Positions 8,104 to 15,851 of a stretch of 62,479 bases of DNA are shown here, one piece after another. Origin of the DNA: Pseudomonadota bacterium (GTDB taxonomy: Bacteria > Pseudomonadota > Alphaproteobacteria > Rhodobacterales > Rhodobacteraceae); assembly GCA_963205075.1 (NCBI GenBank), contig CAUJIU010000072.1, forward strand, positions 1 through 62,479, given 5' to 3'. Under the pieces are notes generated by a model. That model was not told where the DNA came from and did not search any database. It saw only the letters and a list, made by a program, of their open reading frames with translations. A program made the position numbers and the translations under genes. Positions within the stretch are counted from its first letter, which is position 1; each line of letters starts with the position of its first letter.

Positions 8104-9021
8104 ATGCGCCGCGCCCCGATCTTGCTGTGCCTGCTGGTCCTGCTGGTTGCGGGGCCGGCCGTCGCGCAGGCCCGGCAAGCGTCGGGCGCCTGTTCGATAC
8201 TTGATACGCTGGGCCAGATCGACCAGGCGGTCGCCGGGCTGGTGGCCAACGAACCGGGGCCGGCCACCGCCCGGCACCGGTCCGAGCTTGCGCGGCTGTT
8301 GCTGCGGATCGACGCCAATACCGTCACCTACGGGCTGCAAGCGCAGATGACGCCGACCAGCCTCGCCTATGTCCTGAGCTATCTCGAGACGGTGCAACGG
8401 CTGTCCGACCTGGTCGGGCAATCGGGCGCGGGCGCGGCGGCGGGCTTCATGGGCGACCCGGTCCGGATGATCCAGGCGCGGCGGTTGCGCGACCTGGCCA
8501 CGCGCTCGGGCTGCGAGCCGGGCCCGCGGTCCCGCGCGGCGGCGCCACGCGGCGGCCCCGGCGGCATCCTGTCAGCGCTGCGGGCCGGCATCGGCCTTGG
8601 CGACATGCCGGTCGGGCTGGCCGCCGGGCTGATCCTGCTGGGGCTGGCCTCGATCTATCCGATCCTGCGCATCACCGGCCTGGTCTCGCGCCGCAACCAG
8701 CGCCGGCGGCGGCGGCACCTGTGCCATATCGATACCGTCTTGCGGGTCGACCGCGAGGAATTGCCCGCCGAAGTGCTCGATATCAGCTGCAACGGCGCCA
8801 AGATCCGCCTGACCAGCCAGACCACGCCCGCCCTGCACGCCCGCGGGGCGATCCTGCTGGGCGGCGGCTGGCAAAGGGTAACGGTGCGCTGGTGCAACAG
8901 CCAGTATCTGGGCCTGCGCTTTCAGCGCGCCCTGCCGCTCACGGCGATGGACGGGCTGCTGCACGGCCACGGGCCACCAACGAAAACGGCACCCCGTGGG
9001 GTGCCGCTCGCGGGTCACTGA
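8104..9021 (+). CDS. Membrane-anchored PilZ-domain protein (putative c-di-GMP receptor)
   Basis: This 305-aa protein has an N-terminal signal peptide or anchor (residues 1-22, ILLCLLVLLVAGPAVAQA), a predicted helical extracytoplasmic region (~25-160), a transmembrane helix (~168-190, GLAAGLILLGLASIYPIL) and a C-terminal PilZ domain. The domain opens with an Arg cluster (RRNQRRRRRH, giving RxxxR) and has DISCNG (226-231), which fits the (D/N)xSxxG motif; together these are the c-di-GMP binding signature. It would sense c-di-GMP in the cytoplasm. It is transcribed opposite to the flanking acpP and fabF. GGAG lies 8 nt before the start. The target process is unknown. Confidence 0.8.
   Translation: MRRAPILLCLLVLLVAGPAVAQARQASGACSILDTLGQIDQAVAGLVANEPGPATARHRSELARLLLRIDANTVTYGLQAQMTPTSLAYVLSYLETVQRLSDLVGQSGAGAAAGFMGDPVRMIQARRLRDLATRSGCEPGPRSRAAAPRGGPGGILSALRAGIGLGDMPVGLAAGLILLGLASIYPILRITGLVSRRNQRRRRRHLCHIDTVLRVDREELPAEVLDISCNGAKIRLTSQTTPALHARGAILLGGGWQRVTVRWCNSQYLGLRFQRALPLTAMDGLLHGHGPPTKTAPRGVPLAGH
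8981..9006 (-). terminator. Rho-independent terminator of acpP
   Basis: On the minus strand a perfect 9-bp stem CGGCACCCC/GGGGTGCCG with a 2-nt spacer is followed by TTTTCG. It sits 24 nt after the acpP stop and lies inside the last codons of the convergent PilZ gene, whose C-terminus it encodes on the other strand. Confidence 0.8.
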
Positions 9022-9029
9022 AAGGGCAG

Positions 9030-9263
9030 TTACTGCGCTTCGGTGATGAATTTCACGGCGTCGCCGAAGGTCTGGATGGTCTCGGCGGCATCGTCCGGAA
9101 TCTCGATGCCGAATTCCTCTTCGAATGCCATCACCAGTTCGACGGTGTCGAGGCTGTCGGCGCCCAGATCATCGATGAACGATGCGGCTTCGGTAACCTT
9201 GCCGGCTTCGACGCCCAGGTGTTCCACAACAATCTTGCGTACGCGGTCTGCGACGTCGCTCAT
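9030..9263 (-). CDS. acpP: Acyl carrier protein
   Basis: This 77-aa acidic protein carries growing acyl chains on a phosphopantetheine arm for fatty acid, lipid A and often AHL synthesis. The attachment serine is Ser37 in [15 protein letters not shown], and the sequence and length match bacterial AcpP. It has its own promoter (9390-9417) and terminator (8981-9006), as expected for a very highly expressed gene. It is downstream of fabG. The luxI-type enzyme encoded at 23776 would use acyl-ACP from this protein. Confidence 0.98.
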   Translation of the reverse strand: MSDVADRVRKIVVEHLGVEAGKVTEAASFIDDLGADSLDTVELVMAFEEEFGIEIPDDAAETIQTFGDAVKFITEAQ

Positions 9264-9389
9264 AGTAAGTCCTCACGTTTTTCTGGGCAGATGCCCGTTT
9301 CTTGGCTTCGCCCCCGCGGGGCCACTCGTTGCCCGTCCGGGCCATGCCGCACAGCATCCAGATGCGGACGCTCCGGCCAATCCTGCTGC

Positions 9390-9417
9390 GCTATACCAGA
9401 GAATCCGAACAAGGCAA
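9390..9417 (-). promoter_or_regulatory. Predicted acpP promoter with extended -10
   Basis: On the minus strand TTGCCT (9417-9412), a 16-bp spacer, and TATAGC (9395-9390) preceded by TGG, an extended -10 element. It is in the 181-bp fabG-acpP gap, about 125 nt upstream of the acpP start codon, so the leader would be ~120 nt. Confidence 0.6.
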
Positions 9418-9444
9418 ACGCTTTCAGAACTCGGCCCGGCGCAC

Positions 9445-10182
9445 TCAGATCATCGCCATTCCGCCGTTGACATGCAAGGTCGCGCCGGTGACATAGCTCG
9501 CCTCCGCGCTGGCCAGATACAGCACCGCAGCGCCGATTTCATCGGCCTCTCCCATGCGCCCGGCGGGCACTTGCGTGAGAATCGCCGCCTTCTGATCGTC
9601 GTTGAGCTTGTCGGTCATCGCGGTGGCGATGAAGCCCGGCGCGATGCAGTTGACGGTGATGCCGCGGCTCGCCACCTCGTAGGCGATCGACTTGGACATC
9701 CCGACCATCCCCGCCTTGGACGCCGCGTAATTGGCCTGCCCCGGATTGCCGGTGGTGCCGACCACCGACGAGATGTTGACGATCCGCCCCCAGCGCGCCT
9801 TCATCATCCCCCGCACCACGCCCCGGCAGAGCCGCATCGTGGAGGTCAGGTTGACGTCGATCACGCTGGCCCAGTCCTCGTCCGAGAGGCGCATGAACAG
9901 ATTGTCGCGGGTGATGCCGGCATTGTTGACCAGGATATCCACCGCCCCCATGGCGGCAATCGCCTGCTTGGGCAGCGCCTCGACCGCCTGCGGGTCCGAG
10001 AGGTTGCAGGGCAGCACATGCACCCTGCCGCCCAGTTCTGCCGCCAGTTCCTCCAGCGGCCCGGTGCGGGTGCCCGACAGCGCGACCGTGGCCCCAGCCC
10101 CGTGCAGCGCCTTGGCGATCGCGCCGCCGATACCGCCCGAAGCGCCGGTAATCAGGGCAGATTTTCCTGTCAGATCGAACAT
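9445..10182 (-). CDS. fabG: 3-oxoacyl-ACP reductase
   Basis: FabG reduces 3-oxoacyl-ACP to 3-hydroxyacyl-ACP with NADPH. This 245-aa short-chain dehydrogenase has the cofactor loop TGASGGIGGAI (residues 12-22), NNAG (86-89), and the catalytic Ser139, Tyr152 and Lys156 (NISSVVG...NYAASKAG). The C-terminal LHVNGGMAMI is typical of FabG. It lies 23 bp downstream of fabD on the same strand. Confidence 0.97.
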   Translation of the reverse strand: MFDLTGKSALITGASGGIGGAIAKALHGAGATVALSGTRTGPLEELAAELGGRVHVLPCNLSDPQAVEALPKQAIAAMGAVDILVNNAGITRDNLFMRLSDEDWASVIDVNLTSTMRLCRGVVRGMMKARWGRIVNISSVVGTTGNPGQANYAASKAGMVGMSKSIAYEVASRGITVNCIAPGFIATAMTDKLNDDQKAAILTQVPAGRMGEADEIGAAVLYLASAEASYVTGATLHVNGGMAMI

Positions 10183-10205
10183 GATTTGGGTCCTCGCTGC
10201 GGCAT

Positions 10206-11144
10206 TCAGCCGTTCAATGCGGCCAGCGCCGCGACAACGTCTTCAGGCGTGCCGACCGCGCGGGTCGCCACATCGGGGGCGATGCGCCGGATCATGCCCG
10301 ACAGCGCCTTGCCGGCGCCGACCTCCCAGATCTCGCTCACCCCGTTGGCGGCCATCCAGCTGACGCTTTCACGCCACCGCACCGAGCCGGTGACCTGATC
10401 GACCAGCAGCCCGCGCAACTCGGCCGGATCACTCACGGCGCTGGCCCGGACATTGGCGACGACCGGAACGGCCGGCGCCCGCATCTCGACCTCGGCCAAT
10501 GCGCGTGCCATCACCTCGGCCGCCGGGGCCATCAGCGCGCAGTGGAAGGGGGCCGAAACCGGCAGCAACAGCGCCCGCTTGGCGCCCCTGGCCTTGGCGA
10601 TCTCGACCGCCCGCTCGACCGCCTCGCGGTGCCCCGAGACCACCACCTGCGCCGGATCGTTGTCATTGGCGGCCTGGCAGACCTGGCCCTGGGCGGCCTC
10701 GGCGGCCACCTCCGACACGGCGGCGAAATCCAGCCCCAGCACCGCCGCCATGGCGCCCACGCCGACCGGAACCGCCTCCTGCATCGCGGTGCCGCGGATG
10801 CGCAACAGCCGCGCGGTATCGGCAAGCGACAGCGCGCCGGCCGCGCATAGCGCCGAATACTCGCCCAGCGAATGACCTGCGACAAATTGCGCCGCCGTCA
10901 GCGTCAGCCCTTCGGCCTCCAGCGCCCGCATGGCGGCAATCGATGTGGCCATCAGCGCCGGTTGCGCGTTGCGCGTCAGGGTCAGCGTGTCAGCCTCGCC
11001 CTCCCAGATCAGCGCCGAAAGCGGCTCGCCCAGCGCCTCGTCGACCTCGTCGAACACCGCCTGCGCCGCCGGATAGCGCTCGGCCAGCGCCCGCCCCATG
11101 CCGATGGTCTGGGCGCCCTGCCCCGGAAACACCAATGCCCGCAT
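10206..11144 (-). CDS. fabD: Malonyl-CoA:ACP transacylase
   Basis: FabD loads malonyl groups from CoA onto ACP. The start is ATG 11144 (MRALVFPGQGAQTIGMG), which is the invariant family N-terminus; an in-frame extension of 27 codons is not FabD-like. The 312-aa protein has GHSLGEYSA with nucleophile Ser92, the QPALMATS oxyanion region, and a C-terminal VGAGKALSGM block. It heads the fabD-fabG-acpP run. Confidence 0.97.
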   Translation of the reverse strand: MRALVFPGQGAQTIGMGRALAERYPAAQAVFDEVDEALGEPLSALIWEGEADTLTLTRNAQPALMATSIAAMRALEAEGLTLTAAQFVAGHSLGEYSALCAAGALSLADTARLLRIRGTAMQEAVPVGVGAMAAVLGLDFAAVSEVAAEAAQGQVCQAANDNDPAQVVVSGHREAVERAVEIAKARGAKRALLLPVSAPFHCALMAPAAEVMARALAEVEMRAPAVPVVANVRASAVSDPAELRGLLVDQVTGSVRWRESVSWMAANGVSEIWEVGAGKALSGMIRRIAPDVATRAVGTPEDVVAALAALNG

Positions 11145-11284
11145 ATTTCTCTCCCGGCTTTTTCCTTGCCCTTGGCTTACCTGCAACCACTCTCGATCAC
11201 AAGAAACACCAGGCCGAGTGCGCAAACGCCGGCGGCCGCCCGGTCCGGGGGGCGGCTGCTTTGCACGGCATGGTGGTCAGTGGG

Positions 11285-11965
11285 TCAGGCCGCCGCGACG
11301 GCGCTGGACACCCGGCGCGGGAACACCGGCTCTCCGCCTGGCGCGGGGCGGGCGGCAGCAGGCGCGGCCTCGCCGGGCAACAGGTCGCGGCCCAGCCGGT
11401 TGCGCAGATCGCCCAGCTCGGCCTCGCTGCCCTCCGCCACGGCGATGAGCCGCGCGGTATTGCCGATCCGCAGCACCAGGCGCGGGCGATGGCGCGGATC
11501 ATGGTTGCGGGCGATGAAGACGCTGCCGATGCCGTCAAAGCTCATGCGGCCCATCAGCGTCGAGGTGCCGTACTTGTTGCGCACCACCTCGCGCAATTCG
11601 CGCAGGCGGGTATCGACCTGCAATTCGCGCCGGGTGCCGCGGCTGGCAAACCACAGGAACAGCAGGGCAATCGACAGGATGAAGGCCGAGGCGCCCATCC
11701 GCAGCGGCATGACCTCGACCACGAAACCGCTCAGCGGAATGATCCACAGGCCAAGACCGGCCGCCGTGCAGGCGACCCCCAGAAACCCCGCCAGCGCCTG
11801 CGCCAGCATCAGCCCGAGGGGCGCGGCCAGCACCGGGCGCACGATGTAGCCCCAATAGGTCTCGACGATAAGGTGACTGTCGGGAATATTGCCGCTGATC
11901 CGCTCGGCACGACGTGACAGGCCGGCCATGTCGACCGGTTGTCTGCGCTTGAGTGTCATCGTCAT
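11285..11965 (-). CDS. Conserved membrane protein of unknown function
   Basis: This 226-aa protein starts at ATG 11965 (MTMTLKRRQPVDM); a longer start at 11998 is open but less likely. I do not recognise a domain. It has a soluble N-terminus (~1-35), two to three hydrophobic segments between about residues 40 and 115 (including ALAGFLGVACTAAGLGLWII and GASAFILSIALLFLWF), then a basic cytoplasmic-looking C-terminal domain with FDGIGSVFIARNHDPRHRP and a flexible Ala/Pro tail. It is 140 bp upstream of fabD on the same strand. The PH-like pattern of the C-terminal half is a guess. Confidence 0.75.
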   Translation of the reverse strand: MTMTLKRRQPVDMAGLSRRAERISGNIPDSHLIVETYWGYIVRPVLAAPLGLMLAQALAGFLGVACTAAGLGLWIIPLSGFVVEVMPLRMGASAFILSIALLFLWFASRGTRRELQVDTRLRELREVVRNKYGTSTLMGRMSFDGIGSVFIARNHDPRHRPRLVLRIGNTARLIAVAEGSEAELGDLRNRLGRDLLPGEAAPAAARPAPGGEPVFPRRVSSAVAAA

Positions 11966-12164
11966 GGGCACGTCCCCTCGTTTGCCGCCTGGGCGCACTA
12001 GTTCGGGGTTAACGTTTGCGCCCGAATATGGCCGGAACGGGGCCGGGTCGGGGCGTTACCAAGGTATGTGCGTGACGCGATCCGCCTGCGGCCGGCCAGA
12101 ACGGGTCGCACATCTCAGGGGTTTCGCGGCACCGGCGCCGCCCGCGCCGGCTGCGGCTGGTTGC

Positions 12165-12192
12165 TTGCGCCGCCCCGGCAACTGTGTATAAG
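12165..12192 (+). promoter_or_regulatory. Predicted promoter of rpsF-rpsR-rplI
   Basis: TTGCGC (12165-12170), 16-bp spacer, TATAAG (12187-12192). Transcription would start near 12200, giving a ~100-nt leader before rpsF at 12299. S6:S18-binding autoregulatory leaders are known upstream of rpsF in other bacteria, but I could not confirm that structure here. The rest of 11966-12298 shows no gene. Confidence 0.5.
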
Positions 12193-12298
12193 GCCGCATC
12201 CTTCCGCGGATTGTCATGAACCGCGCAGTCTCTCGTGGGTGGGGTGCGGAAGGTCTTTCCCCTCCCTATGAAATGCGCCGAGCAAGAATGGAGCTTAC

Positions 12299-12679
12299 AT
12301 GCCGCTTTACGAGCATGTCTTTATTGCGCGTCAGGACCTGTCCAACGCGCAGGCCGAAGGCCTCATCGAACATTTCGGAACCGTCCTGGCCGATAACGGC
12401 GGCAAGGTGCTCGAGAACGAGTACTGGGGCGTCAAGACGATGGCTTTCAAGATCAACAAGAACCGCAAGGGCCACTATGCCTTCCTGCGCACCGACGCCC
12501 CGGCGCCGGCCGTTCAGGAGATGGAGCGCCTGATGCGCCTGCATGACGATGTCATGCGCGTGCTGACCATCAAGGTCGACGCCCACGAGGAAGGCCCCTC
12601 GGTTCAGATGCAAAAGCGCGACGAGCGCAGCGACCGTGGTGACCGGGGCGACCGTCCCGAGCGCCGTGAACGCCGCTAA
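12299..12679 (+). CDS. rpsF: 30S ribosomal protein S6
   Basis: S6 binds S18 on the platform of the 30S subunit. The 126-aa sequence starts [18 protein letters not shown] and contains the typical [20 protein letters not shown] block. The C-terminus has an extended charged tail ([19 protein letters not shown]), longer than in E. coli but usual in alphaproteobacteria. First gene of rpsF-rpsR-rplI, 23 bp before rpsR. Confidence 0.98.
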   Translation: MPLYEHVFIARQDLSNAQAEGLIEHFGTVLADNGGKVLENEYWGVKTMAFKINKNRKGHYAFLRTDAPAPAVQEMERLMRLHDDVMRVLTIKVDAHEEGPSVQMQKRDERSDRGDRGDRPERRERR

Positions 12680-12702
12680 CTGATCTCGAAAGGATACAAG
12701 CC

Positions 12703-12930
12703 ATGGCTACCAAACCATTTTTCCGTCGTCGCAAGTCGGACCCCTTCGATGGTGAAGGCGCACCCGCGATCGACTACAAAGACACCCGCCTGCTGCAGCG
12801 CTACATCTCCGAGCGGGGCAAGATCGTCCCCTCGCGGATCACCGCCGTCGGCGCCAAGAACCAGCGCAAGCTCGCCCAGGCGATCAAGCGCGCGCGGTTC
12901 CTCGCGCTGCTGCCCTACGCCGTGAAGTAA
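12703..12930 (+). CDS. rpsR: 30S ribosomal protein S18
   Basis: This 75-aa protein of the 30S platform binds S6. The sequence [32 protein letters not shown] and [13 protein letters not shown] is typical of S18. It lies in the standard rpsF-rpsR-rplI operon, 12 bp before rplI, with an AAGGA upstream of its start. Confidence 0.98.
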   Translation: MATKPFFRRRKSDPFDGEGAPAIDYKDTRLLQRYISERGKIVPSRITAVGAKNQRKLAQAIKRARFLALLPYAVK

Positions 12931-12942
12931 GGAGAGACCGAT

Positions 12943-13521
12943 ATGGACGTCATTCTTCTGGAACGCGTGGCCAAGCTTGGCCAGATGGGCGAGGTTGTCC
13001 GCGTCAAGGACGGCTATGCCCGCAACTTCCTCTTGCCGCAGGGCAAGGCGATGCGCGTCAACGCCACCAACATGGCCCGTTTCGAGGCCGAAAAGGCCCA
13101 GCTCGAACTGCGCAACCTCGAAAGCCGCAAGGAAGCCCAGTCGCTCGCCGACAAGCTCGACGGGCAGGCTTTCGTGGTGATTCGCTCCGCCTCGGACGGC
13201 GGTGCGCTCTACGGCTCGGTCACCACCCGCGACGTGGCTGAAGCCGCGACCTCGGGCGGCTTCTCGATCGAGCGCCGCATGGTCGTGCTGTCCGGCCCGA
13301 TCAAGGAGCTGGGGATGCATGCCGTGGAGATCCACCTGCACCCCGAAGTCAGCGCCACCATCAAGGTCAACGTCGCCCGTTCGGCGGAAGAGGCCGAGAT
13401 CCAGGCCCAGGGCAAGTCGATCCAGGAGCTTGCCGCGGAAGAAGAAGCCGCAGCCGAGTTCGAGATCCAGGAGCTGTTCGACGACATGGGCAGCGCCGCT
13501 TCGGAAGATCTGGCCGAGTAA
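12943..13521 (+). CDS. rplI: 50S ribosomal protein L9
   Basis: L9 binds 23S rRNA at the base of the L1 stalk. The N-terminal domain [19 protein letters not shown] with [13 protein letters not shown] is canonical, followed by the long connecting helix ([20 protein letters not shown]) and the C-terminal domain ([15 protein letters not shown]). At 192 aa it is longer than the ~149-aa E. coli protein because of an acidic C-terminal extension common in Rhodobacteraceae. It is followed by a strong terminator. Confidence 0.98.
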   Translation: MDVILLERVAKLGQMGEVVRVKDGYARNFLLPQGKAMRVNATNMARFEAEKAQLELRNLESRKEAQSLADKLDGQAFVVIRSASDGGALYGSVTTRDVAEAATSGGFSIERRMVVLSGPIKELGMHAVEIHLHPEVSATIKVNVARSAEEAEIQAQGKSIQELAAEEEAAAEFEIQELFDDMGSAASEDLAE

Positions 13522-13546
13522 GCCTCGCCAGACCGACCAAGTCATC

Positions 13547-13576
13547 AAGCCGCGCCGTAACCGGCGCGGCTTTTTT
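13547..13576 (+). terminator. Rho-independent terminator after rplI
   Basis: An 11-bp stem (AAGCCGCGCCG with CGGCGCGGCTT), 4-nt loop TAAC, and a TTTTTT run, starting 25 nt after the rplI stop. This is the strongest terminator in the window. Confidence 0.92.
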
Positions 13577-13698
13577 GTGCCTCGCGGTCAGGTTCGGCCT
13601 GTCCGTGCCTGACGTGCCAGCCGGTCGGACCAGGAAAAAGGGGCGACGCCAACGCGCCGCCCCGATCCGTCCGACACCGCGCCCTTGGGGCGGCGGGT

Positions 13699-15030
13699 CT
13701 ATTCTTCTTCCAGCGCCTCGACGGCCTTTTGCAGCTCTTCCTTGGTGGCGGCCTTGTCAGTGGTCTTGGTCAGTCCGAACACATGGTCGATGACCTTGTC
13801 TTCGAAGATCGGCGCCTGCAGCTGCTGGCGGAACTGGGCGTTCTTCTGCACGAACTCAAAGAACTCCCGCTCCTGGCCCGGATATTGCCGCGCCTGGTTC
13901 ATCACCGCCTGGGTCAGTTCGGAATCGCTGACCTTGATCTCGGCCTTCTGGCCGATATCGGCCAGCAGCAGGCCCAGCTTGACCCGGCGCACGGCGAGCT
14001 TCCTGTGCTCGTCGGTGGTCTCGATGTGGTCATGGTCATGGCCGTGGTGGTCGGGGTTTTCTTCATGCCACAGCTGGTGGGCGATCTGGCCGGCCTCGGC
14101 ATCGACCAGGCTTTCGGGCAGCTCGAACTTGACCTTCTTGTCCAGCGCATCGAGCAGCGCCCGCTTGGCAACCGCACGGGCCGCGCCCTTGTACTCGGCT
14201 TCCAGCCGCTCCGAGATCTGCACCTTGAGCGCCGCGAGATCCTCGGCGCCAAACTTCTTGGCCAGCTCGTCGTTGATCTCGGCGGGCTTGGGTTCCTTCA
14301 CCGCCTTGACGGTGCAGTCGAACACCGCGGCCTTGCCGGCCAGGTTTTCGGCGCCGTAATTGTCGGGGAAGGTGACTTCCACCGCCTTTTCATCGCCGGC
14401 CTTGACGCCGACCAGACCGGCCTCGAAGCCCGGGATGAACGAGTTGGAGCCCAGCACCAGCGGATAGTCCTGGGCGGTGCCGCCCTCGAAGGCCTCGCCA
14501 TCGACCTTGCCGACGAAGTCGATCACGACCTGATCGCCGTCCTTGGCCTTGGACCCCTTCTTGCGGTCCTCGAAGTTCTGGCTCGACTTGGCGAGGTTTT
14601 CCAGCGCCTCGGTGATCGAGGCCTCGTCGGCCGCAACCGTCAGGCGCTCGATCTTGATGCCGTCGAACTTGATCTCGGGCACTTCGGGCAGGCATTCATA
14701 GGTCACGTCGACCTGAACGTCGTCGCCCTGCTGCCATTTCTCGTTGGTCATCTTCATCTGCGGCTGGGCTGCGGGACGATCGCCCGAGCTGCTCAGATGC
14801 GAGGTGAGCGCGCCATCGATGGAGTCCTGCAGGGCTTCGCCCATCATCTTGGGGCCGAACTGCTTTTTCAGCATCGCCATCGGCACCTTGCCGGTGCGGA
14901 AGCCCTTCATCGAGATCTCGGGTTGAGCCTCGACCAGCTTTTCGGTGACTTTGGCTTCGAGCTCGGCGGCGGTAATCGTGATCTGATAGCCGCGCTTGAG
15001 GCCTTCGTTGAGGGTCTCGGTGACCTGCAT
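13699..15030 (-). CDS. tig: Trigger factor (ribosome-associated chaperone and prolyl isomerase)
   Basis: The chaperone binds at the ribosome exit tunnel. The start is ATG 15030 ([17 protein letters not shown]); the open extension to 15132 runs through the tRNA gene. The 443-aa protein has the ribosome-binding domain with the [12 protein letters not shown] signature (near residues 45-56), an FKBP-type domain in the middle ([21 protein letters not shown]), and a C-terminal helical domain with a His-rich patch ([15 protein letters not shown]). The His-rich patch is unusual next to the E. coli protein and might bind metal. Confidence 0.97.
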   Translation of the reverse strand: MQVTETLNEGLKRGYQITITAAELEAKVTEKLVEAQPEISMKGFRTGKVPMAMLKKQFGPKMMGEALQDSIDGALTSHLSSSGDRPAAQPQMKMTNEKWQQGDDVQVDVTYECLPEVPEIKFDGIKIERLTVAADEASITEALENLAKSSQNFEDRKKGSKAKDGDQVVIDFVGKVDGEAFEGGTAQDYPLVLGSNSFIPGFEAGLVGVKAGDEKAVEVTFPDNYGAENLAGKAAVFDCTVKAVKEPKPAEINDELAKKFGAEDLAALKVQISERLEAEYKGAARAVAKRALLDALDKKVKFELPESLVDAEAGQIAHQLWHEENPDHHGHDHDHIETTDEHRKLAVRRVKLGLLLADIGQKAEIKVSDSELTQAVMNQARQYPGQEREFFEFVQKNAQFRQQLQAPIFEDKVIDHVFGLTKTTDKAATKEELQKAVEALEEE

Positions 15031-15053
15031 GTGCGTTCCTTCATTGCCTAATC

Positions 15054-15138
15054 TGGTGCGGGTGGAGGGACTTGAACCCCCACGCCTTGCGGCGCCAGAA
15101 CCTAAATCTGGTGCGTCTGCCAATTTCGCCACACCCGC
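15054..15138 (-). tRNA. tRNA-Leu, anticodon TAG
   Basis: An 85-nt tRNA with encoded CCA. The acceptor stem pairs GCGGGTG with CACCCGC. The anticodon stem-loop is CCAGA-TTTAGGT-TCTGG with anticodon TAG, and there is a long variable arm (GCGCCGCAAGGCGT) typical of tRNA-Leu and a GGTTCAAGTCC T-arm. It lies 23 nt upstream of tig on the same strand. Confidence 0.95.
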
Positions 15139-15300
15139 GTGTCAATAGAGGGCAAACCTGGCCCGCCCCCAAAGCTGCGGGGTGTCTATCAAAGGCCAAA
15201 GGGGGATGCGAGCACAAAACAGGAGGAAAATGCGCGACAACGGCCAATTTCTGCCCTATTGTCGCGTTAACAAAAAAGGCAGTCAGAGCAGTAGGACGCC

Positions 15301-15780
15301 ATGAGAGTTAACGTTTTGTCTGCCACGCGGCATCAGCTGGCCGCATGCGCGCAGCTTGCAGGCCAGGCCACCGGCCTGATCTACGGGCGGCTGGTGCTGA
15401 CCCAGGGTGGCGAGATGCCGCCCGAGATCCTCAGCGTCGGCGACAAGATCATCACCCGCGACAGCGGTCTGGCGGTGTTGCGGCAGATCCAGGTCAGCGA
15501 ACTGACGGTGGCGCCGATCCGCATCCGCGCCGGCTCGCTCGGCCATACCCGGCCCGAGCGCGACATGCTGGTGGCACCGGACTCGCTGATCCATATCCGC
15601 GACTGGCGGGCGCAGGCGCTGCTGGGCAAGCCCTCCGGGCTGATCGCGGCGCGCGAGCTGGTGGATGACGAATTCATCACCCAGGAGCGCCCGCAGCGCC
15701 TGACCCTATGCGATCTGGTCTTTGACCGTCGGCACATTCTGTATGTCGATGGCGTCGAGATGGCCTCGGCCGAAGTCTGA
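15301..15780 (+). CDS. Small Hint-fold (Hint_2-like) protein lacking the N-terminal Cys
   Basis: This 159-aa protein is mostly one Hint (hedgehog/intein) fold of the kind abundant in Rhodobacteraceae. Its pattern is SVGDKIITRDSGLAVLRQI, then PIRIRAGSLGHTRPERDMLVAPDSLI, AARELVDDEFI and DLVFDRRHILYVDGVEMASAEV. In related Hint_2 proteins a Cys-containing segment precedes the fold; here the corresponding N-terminus (LTQGGEMPPEILS) has no Cys, so self-splicing or cleavage seems unlikely. It has no signal peptide and no obvious partner. It is convergent with nnrD. Family assignment is fairly sure, function unknown. Confidence 0.7.
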   Translation: MRVNVLSATRHQLAACAQLAGQATGLIYGRLVLTQGGEMPPEILSVGDKIITRDSGLAVLRQIQVSELTVAPIRIRAGSLGHTRPERDMLVAPDSLIHIRDWRAQALLGKPSGLIAARELVDDEFITQERPQRLTLCDLVFDRRHILYVDGVEMASAEV

Positions 15781-15815
15781 CCCCGCCCTTCAAGCCCGCC
15801 GCCTGCGGCGCCGGC

Positions 15816-15850
15816 CTGCCTCCGGCGGAGGTATTTGGGCCAAAATGAAG
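15816..15850 (-). repeat. Intergenic repeat, copy 1
   Basis: On the minus strand this reads CTTCATTTTGGCCCAAATAC followed by the palindromic CCTCCGCCGGAGG. It begins 2 nt after the nnrD stop, between convergent nnrD and the Hint gene. Related copies are at 36430-36468 and 40910-40930. A further GC-rich inverted repeat (CGCCGCAGGCGGCG, 15796-15810) follows it on the same strand. Confidence 0.7.
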
Positions 15851-15851
15851 G

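Noticed and set aside
12193..12298. S6:S18-binding leader before rpsF
   Set aside because: The leader length is right, but I could not identify the conserved CCG-containing bulged hairpin by eye, so it is not annotated as a structured RNA.
15031..15132. N-terminal extension of trigger factor
   Set aside because: The extension is a translation of the tRNA-Leu gene; the family start MQVTETL is at 15030.
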